64,000 nucleotides of DNA from Puccinia triticina (Eukaryota > Basidiomycota > Pucciniomycetes > Pucciniales > Pucciniaceae), in NCBI RefSeq assembly GCF_026914185.1, contig NC_070560.1:2409501-2473500 (forward strand). Direction: 5' to 3'. Within the stretch, counting starts at the first letter, position 1; every line of letters begins with the position of its first letter. Below are positions 58,199-64,000 of the stretch, piece by piece. The notes beneath the pieces are model-generated. The model worked only from the letters and a program-made list of their open reading frames with translations. It was not told the DNA's origin and searched no databases. A program made the position numbers and the translations under genes.

Positions 58199-58396
58199 AG
58201 GGTGTTCAAAGTTGAAATCATATTTTTTTCAAATCATAAAATCATAAAATCATAACACTTTTGAGTGATCATTTTTTATGTACCATTTTAGAATTGTTGC
58301 TCTTTTTTGAGTGATTGGGTGTTACACATTTTTTTCAGATTAAAATTTTATGAATTTATGGTGTTATAATTTTATGCAGTCAACTTTGAACACCCC
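58199..58396. mobile_element. 198-bp MITE
   Basis: Ends are AGGGTGTTCAAAGTTGA and TCAACTTTGAACACCCC, with candidate target duplication TACTA at 58194-58198 and 58397-58401. The interior is AT-rich with three AAATCAT units. Termini resemble those of the 14280-16587 element. Confidence 0.65.
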
Positions 58397-58537
58397 TACT
58401 ATATCCAATTACATGAGGTTTTTTTTTTTTTGAAAATACTATATCCAAATGAAGGAAGAAATAGAAAAAATCTCAATACTATACTGGCCAGATGTGGCCA
58501 GTAGTAGTACCACTACTCAGTAGGGATGAAAGTCTAT

Positions 58538-58875
58538 CTATTTCTTGGGCTTGGGGATCAGAGCATCCAAAGCCTTTACGGCCTCGGCAAAGTCCCTGAG
58601 AGGGGAAAATCCTGAAAAATTCACATAAGGCTTCTGAAGGATTTTGAAGTAGTTGAAGGGAACAGACAACCACGCCTGGAGCCACACACGTCTGCAGCCA
58701 CAGAGAACAATCTCTCAACAGAACAAGACCTACCTGGTGTTCCTAAATAAGCCCTTGCTATTACCGCAAGGACCAGGTAGGTGTCATGGTTTGCCTGCAC
58801 AATCATCAGGAGCCCAAATGTCATTGCCTTATGTTTACACCTGGTTAAGTGCGTTATTGCGGTAACCAGGGGCAA
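58538..58875 (-). pseudogene. hAT transposase dimerisation-domain remnant
   Basis: The minus strand reads YLVLAVIARAYLGTPGRSCS then VERLFSVAADVCGSRRGC, the conserved C-terminal hAT dimerisation block (x-S-x-x-x-E-R-x-F-S). A frame change follows, and the end DFAEAVKALDALIPKPKK lies in another frame with a TAG at 58538-58540. The rest of the transposase is absent. It is the only trace of mobility protein in the 55738-59049 element. Confidence 0.7.
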
Positions 58876-59622
58876 AAAAAATTACTATACCTGTATTTTT
58901 TGTTTCACAGAAAAACCACAGAATAATATACAGGCCACTTACAGCAAGGGCCAATACTAGTACAGTTATTAGTATAGGGTGGTACAACCAGACCTATACA
59001 ATAACAGAAAGGCCCGGTTATAGTAGAGTATAGTATAGGCCCATTGTTGAAAACAGTCTTATGGTAAACTACTCCACTTCTTGACTATCCTGGTGTGCCC
59101 AAAGACCATGTGAATAATTATGCGGGTGATGTAATTGGGGTTTATTGCAACTGACTCTTGAATTGCTTGGTATGTAACTTGGCATAGCAACCATCCAAAA
59201 GAGCACTAAACAAGCCAATTAAAGGAATTGATATTCAAAATCTGAAGAGGAAGAAGAGAATTTTTTTCTGATTCTGATGGCATGCTTATGATGGTGTTTA
59301 TAACATGGACCAGAAGTGACTGGCAAAACCTTCAAAGAAAAGGAATAATTATGATGGGAGACTCAAGAGGAGAAAAGGTGGAGATCATCAGATCTCTTGG
59401 GACACCAGAAAAGAGAAGAAAATGAGAGAATGAAGCACAAGAGATAGAAATGGCAGGAGGAAGAGAAGGGGGATGGGGAATAAAGAAGCAAAGAAGAAAC
59501 CAAGAGATAAATAAGATAAGTCTCCTTCCTCAGTTGACGGAAAGGGGTACCTCAACATGGCCATCAGGTGTCAAGGGTGGACAGTCTCTTGTAAGCAAGG
59601 AAGTGCTGGTCCTGGACCGTAG

Positions 59623-60030
59623 CAACAATGGGAGGTTACGCTACCAGTAATTTTAGTGTAAAAAAAACGTAACGGAATCCGTGCCATTATTGTTACAATA
59701 ATGGTGGCAATGCTTCCATTAATTTTTCTTTAAATTTTTTCCTTCTATTCTGAGCCTTATTACGTTATCCCTTGCATTTGTAGGAGGATAACCTGCGCAA
59801 AAAAGGGGAGTATCCCCCCTTTTATGGCATTTTTACCTCTGATAACGAGGTTAATGCATTATCTCCATTATTTTTCCCGGTATTGAGGGGGAAACCAACC
59901 TCTGTTACTTTACCCACCAGCCCAAAGAGCAATATTGCCAGATAACGGTGACACATTATCTGGTATCAGCGGGAAGTTACGTTACAGAAATCCCTCTGGA
60001 TATTGTAACATATGTAACTTCCCATTGTTG
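59623..60030. mobile_element. 408-bp TIR element with 7-bp TSD
   Basis: Ends are CAACAATGGGAGGTTAC and the complement GTAACTTCCCATTGTTG. Flanked by ACCGTAG at 59616-59622 and 60031-60037, a perfect 7-bp duplication. No coding capacity. Interior GTTAC/GTAAC and GATAACG motifs recall the 12895-13544 element. Confidence 0.85.
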
Positions 60031-60146
60031 ACCGTAGTCATGGAAAAGGACAAGGTTAAGGATTGGTGGGGCTGATGAGCCAGAGGGACATTATGCCGGC
60101 GGAACTCATTCTCATTCTTTATCTCAGCAACAATGGCAGCACCAAC

Positions 60147-63011
60147 TCAGGGTGTAAACAGGTCGTCTTTGGGCCAGACAACAGTGCCTAAACCCAACTC
60201 AACCTTTTCATTGGGTTGGGTTGGGTTGGGTTAAGGCGGATTTGAAAATATGCTGCCCAAAACCAAACCCAACTTGGGGGTTCTTGGGTCTGGGTTGGGT
60301 CACCTCAGGTCTGGTTTGACCCAAGCTTTTTGAGCCAATTATAGGAAATTTTATGGCTCATGTATTTTTCCTAGGTATTTAAACTTGTATTCTATCATAA
60401 CAAAGTATGATACTATATTGAAAAAGGGAAATAAAATAAATTATTCTATCACATGTACCTCTTCCTCATCATTCTCCTCAATGTCGTTGAAGGCGTAGAG
60501 TCCCTCCTTGCTTTTTATCCAGTCTTGTCTGCAAACAGGGGCTTTGAGGGTGTCTGGTTTCATTTTGGTTTGATAGTCGCTTAATATTTGGCCACTGGTA
60601 GAGAACACCGACTCAGATGAAATCGAGGTCATTGAAGTCATCAGTACTCTTTTTGCAAGGGTTGAAAGAAGCAGAAATCAAGCCGCATTGTCGCTCCACC
60701 ATGTGAGGATTTGAAATCTTGGAGAAGAAATTCCAACTGGTGGTTCCTGAAGGTAGAGGTCAAGCTCAGCCGTCAAAGAAGAAGTATCAATTGTCTTCCT
60801 TCCTGCAAGATACTTCTTGTAACACTCCCTTTCCTTGTCTTCCGCAGTGTTTTGTGTGTTTGATATTTGTAGATTGGGTTTGCAAGAAGGATCAGACTGT
60901 TGGCAAGATCACTTGGCTTCAAACACCTTGTTAAACCAAGCATATACTTCAAATTTTATTTCTTTTACAATTTCTTTAGCTTTGATTGATCCAAGTTTTT
61001 CCAAGAGAAGGAATTCAATAAGCTCCAACTTGCACCAAGGGTTGAAAACAAGGCTGACTGCCGCCAAATCCTTCAGTTTTGACCATTATTTATCATACTT
61101 TGCTTGCATTGGGCCAATAACCTTGTGGATGTGAGCAGGTCCCAACTTTGCAGCTTCCTTCAGATGTCAATCAATTTTTTTCATGATCTTGAAGACATTG
61201 TGTGCAGTTGGATGATGAGTCATCCCAAGCTTCAAAGTTGCTGATGATAGAAAAACAAACACAATCAGCAAATCTGAGACTTCAGTAGAATTTGGTCTTG
61301 AAGAAATACCCCGTACCTGTCTTGAACAACAAAAGAAATTCACACATTGTAGATATATTTCTGCCCAATTGTTTGTACTAGGGCAAGAGGTGAAGTTGAC
61401 ATCAGTGATTGATAAGTTATCAAGTGCTTTTTGATACAGAAGCGGATTTGAGCATGTTGTGGGTGGAATTCCAGCGAGTCAGAACATCAACAGACGGGAG
61501 CGCTTGCTTTTTCATATTGACGAGATCAATTGACTCCTGGAATGATTGCTTCCGCAATGGAGAGCTCTTTGCGTACCAATCAGTCTTGCAGATCTTTGAT
61601 ATTGCCTTTGAAACATTCTGGAGGCCGTCTTTAACAACTAGATTGATCACGTGAGCGCAACATCAGACATGGAAAAACTTTCCATCCAAGGCCAAGGGAC
61701 AACAGCTGCAATCTTGAAGAACCGACAAGAGTCAATCTACTGCACTGTTGTTTGAGGCGGAATTGTCAACGGCGATGAAGCTGACCTTGTCAAGGATCTT
61801 CCATTCAATAATGGTCAATAGGAGCTGTTCGGAAATTGCAAATCCAGTGTGAGCTGTAACTTCCTTAAACAATATCAAGCGCTTTTTCAGAGTCCAGTTG
61901 TCCAAGATGAAGTGGCAGGAGACTACTATGAACAATAACTGATTGGACAATGTCCAAAGATCAGTTTTTAAGGCAACATGATCAGCTTTTTTGAGCTCTA
62001 GCATGAACTTGACCTTCATGGATTTATACATCTGTATTACATCCATCTTAACAGTACCGCAAGTGCAGATTTTGAACCGTGGCTGAAGAGAGGCAACAAA
62101 TGCTCAAAACATTGGATGATAAACTAGGGTGAAAGGTTGCTTGTGTGCAATTATCATCTTGATCAATAATTTGCGGGAGGTGTCTTGACAAAAAACCCAA
62201 TTTGAGGTCAATGTTGAGCCTTGACCAAATTTGAGTAGTGCTTGCTTGCTCTTGGTCAGATGAGAGCTGCATTGATTGAGGTGGTGCCACAGGTGATTTG
62301 TGCCATTTTGAATTCTACCTTCCAATTGTCCTTTGCAGGCCTTGCACACTGCCTTGACTTTGTCACCTGAAAAAAATATTAGCAGAATGTTAGAATCATT
62401 GAGGATTCATGATCAAGCTGAAATTTCTGAATCCATATCCATGGACCATAATAATGGAAATACTGATGAGACTGACCGTGAGTTTCCTTAGTGAAATGAG
62501 ACCATACAGTGCTTGTGGTATTTTGTTTCTTCTTTTTGGAAGCTGCACCTTCTTCAGTGAGCTTGATATCAGCAGTAGTGGCCGTTTTGTTCCGGTCAGA
62601 GCAAGTCTTTTTTGAAGGAGCTGGGGTTTCAGTGGCCATAGAATCTTTGGTTTTGTGCCCAGATGCTGGTGGTTGAGACTTGGAAGCCAAAGAAGGCTGT
62701 TCGTCTGGACCAAGCAATCATATTCACTTAGAAGCTCTGGTGAATCTTGCCATTGGTTTGGACCTGGGTGATGGTGTGGAAGCTGGTGAACATCAGGCAG
62801 CAATTGAAGTCTACAACTTTGGGACATAGTCAGGCTTTTTGGGCCAACCCAACAAGAGAAAAGGGTGCCCAAACCCAACCCAAGGATTTTCAGAGATGGG
62901 TTGGGTTGGGTTTGGGTCAGCCTATTATCACTCAAAGTGTGTCCAAAACCGCCCCAAAACCCAACGGGTCTTGGGTTGGAGCCAGGTGGGCCCAAACCAT
63001 TTACACCCTGA
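60147..63011 (-). mobile_element. 2.9-kb hAT element
   Basis: Ends are TCAGGGTGTAAA and TTTACACCCTGA, with GGGTTGGG-rich subterminal zones on both sides. The flanks GCACCAAC (60139-60146) and GCGCCAAC (63012-63019) form an 8-bp duplication with one difference. A decayed hAT transposase lies between on the minus strand. Confidence 0.8.
60441..62717 (-). pseudogene. hAT-family transposase pseudogene
   Basis: Blocks in order on the minus strand match a hAT transposase. A BED zinc finger has STVWSHFTKE, then across an interval VCKACKGQLE and GTNHLWHHLNQC. A catalytic-side block has ALKTDLWTLSNQLLFIVVSC and KILDKVSFIAVDNSASNN. Then come INLVVKDGL, DVLTRWNSTHNML, and the C-terminal dimerisation block SSESVFSTSGQILSDYQTKM. 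They fall in different frames with stops between them (for example near 62,048, 61,732 and 61,420), so the gene is dead. The transposase would have cut and pasted this element in the nucleus. Confidence 0.8.
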
Positions 63012-63208
63012 GCGCCAACCACCAGCTCAACCTTTGTCCCAGACCTTCAAGTGCCTGTTCCCACTGCAGAGGAATTTTGTGAACTAGGAGTGAGAGCCAG
63101 ATCTGGACGCAATTGATATATCAACATATTTTTGAATGAGGGTAGCACTTGCAGAGGCTGCCCCTGCACAATCCCAAACATCTCACAAAAATTGGTTCTT
63201 TGTCCTAC

Positions 63209-63660
63209 CAACGGTGGGCCACTACGCTATTTCAGCGCGACGCGTTAGCGTAGCGGCAAAAAGCGCCCGCCAATTTTGAATAGCATTAGCGCGCTGTTAG
63301 CGCCGCTACGCTGCGCTAATTTTCAGCGGCGCTAACAGCGCGCCAAGTCTTTGTTAGTTTTAGCGCGCCGCTACAGTCGCTAAGCTACAGCGCTTTTAGC
63401 GGAAAAACAGGCCTTTTTTCCGCTAAAAGCGCTGTAGCGCATCGCAGCGCGCGCTCTTTGGCGCCCTCTGCATTTAGTGTTAGCGCAATTGCTTACATCT
63501 GCGCTAACGCTATGCTAACAGCTAAATTAGCTGCGCACCCTGTGCGCGTAGCGTTAGCGCGGAGACGGCACAATTCCACTAACGCTATGCTAAAATGTAT
63601 CGGAATTCCGCTACGCCACGCCACGCTAACGCTACGGTTAGCGTAGCTGGCCCACCGTTG
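63209..63660. mobile_element. 452-bp GCGC-rich TIR element with 7-bp TSD
   Basis: Ends are CAACGGTGGGCC and GGCCCACCGTTG, followed inward by CTACGCTA-type repeats. Flanked by GTCCTAC at 63202-63208 and 63661-63667, a perfect 7-bp duplication. The interior is made almost wholly of GCTAAC/GTTAGC, GCGCTA and AGCGC motifs in both orientations, giving many possible hairpins. No coding capacity. Confidence 0.85.
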
Positions 63661-63667
63661 GTCCTAC

Positions 63668-64000
63668 CAACACAATCAAAAATTGAATCAAGGCTATGTG
63701 AGCCAATTCCCTCTATCTAGAGCTAATGATATTTATAAGGCCCTGTTTGGCACCAATATAAATATCCAAGTTTATTGAATTCACACAATCCTGGTGCCTC
63801 AGATCCAAGTTTTGGTGTGTGTTCTTTAGCAAAAAACCCTCCAAAACACCTCCTCAGACCACATTGTAAGTCAATGATCTCACAAAACCCAAAAAACCGT
63901 TGAAAATATTCCCCAAACACTTCATGAGAAGCACCTTGGAATGACCCTCCAGCCTGTGCCGCAGCAACACGCAAAAAAGTGTTGGTCAAATTTCAAATCA
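63668..64000. other. Window end, no gene seen
   Basis: An 88-codon open frame on the minus strand (63723-63989) shows no family features. The region may be part of another repeat. Confidence 0.35.

Larger units (their letters stand above)
55738..59049. mobile_element. 3.3-kb TIR element with 7-bp TSD and host-gene fragment
   Basis: Ends are CAACAATGGGCCT and its exact complement, with TIR similarity continuing into a TA-rich zone. Flanked by AAAACAG at 55731-55737 and 59050-59056, a perfect 7-bp target duplication. Inside, on the minus strand, are a BET3-like fragment (56583-57011) and a hAT-type dimerisation remnant (58538-58875), plus a nested small TIR element (58199-58396). No complete transposase is present, so it is non-autonomous. 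It appears to be the long member of the CARCRRTGGG group. Confidence 0.8.

Noticed and set aside
60171..60330. GGGTTGGG runs as telomere-like repeats
   Set aside because: They are subterminal motifs of the hAT element, irregular in period and bounded by its ends; fungal telomeres are TTAGGG.

Overview
The window is nuclear DNA of a filamentous fungus, most probably a rust (Pucciniales, Basidiomycota). The host genes are broken by short GT-AG introns (about 60-180 nt) and lie in long AT-rich or CT-rich spacers. The protein families are of basidiomycete type and roughly half of the window is transposon-derived. No species can be named from the sequence alone.

Gene-bearing part (1-11,000 and 27,700-51,700). 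On the left are the 3' end of a low-complexity Asn/Pro-repeat protein, a hypothetical protein on the minus strand, a bHLH transcription factor (complement 5091-7049) and a multi-exon candidate secreted protein (9493-10945). In the middle is a decayed O-methyltransferase gene (27761-30205) next to a protein-kinase scrap. A three-exon DPM3 gene (complement 30574-31161, dolichol-phosphate-mannose synthase subunit) follows. Then come four two-exon hypothetical genes on the plus strand: 33526, with a KVRF PP1-docking motif; 36274; 37969, with a single membrane span; and 41594, long and Ser/Pro-rich. A secreted cysteine-motif protein (complement 45830-46907) and a poorly resolved multi-exon gene with a zinc-finger-like Cys/His cluster (50081-51668) close this part.

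Transposon-rich part 1 (12,300-26,740). It holds a 387-bp fold-back element, a 650-bp terminal-inverted-repeat (TIR) element with a tRNA-like insert, a 2.3-kb TIR element filled with a minisatellite, and a full-length 8.8-kb Ty3/Gypsy chromovirus on the minus strand. The chromovirus has two LTRs and a perfect 5-bp target-site duplication (TSD) GCGTT, but its coding region carries several breaks. Its 5' coding region has two long open frames overlapping on the same strand.

Transposon-rich part 2 (52,000-64,000). It holds an array of perfect 16-bp palindromes, a hAT MITE with an 8-bp TSD, a 2.9-kb hAT element with a decayed transposase, and a group of elements with CARCRRTGGG termini. Four members of that group in the window are each flanked by an exact 7-bp TSD. 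The largest (55738-59049) carries a hAT-type dimerisation remnant and a fragment of the host TRAPP subunit gene BET3. That host-fragment-carrying, 7-bp-TSD family is the most interesting signal here.
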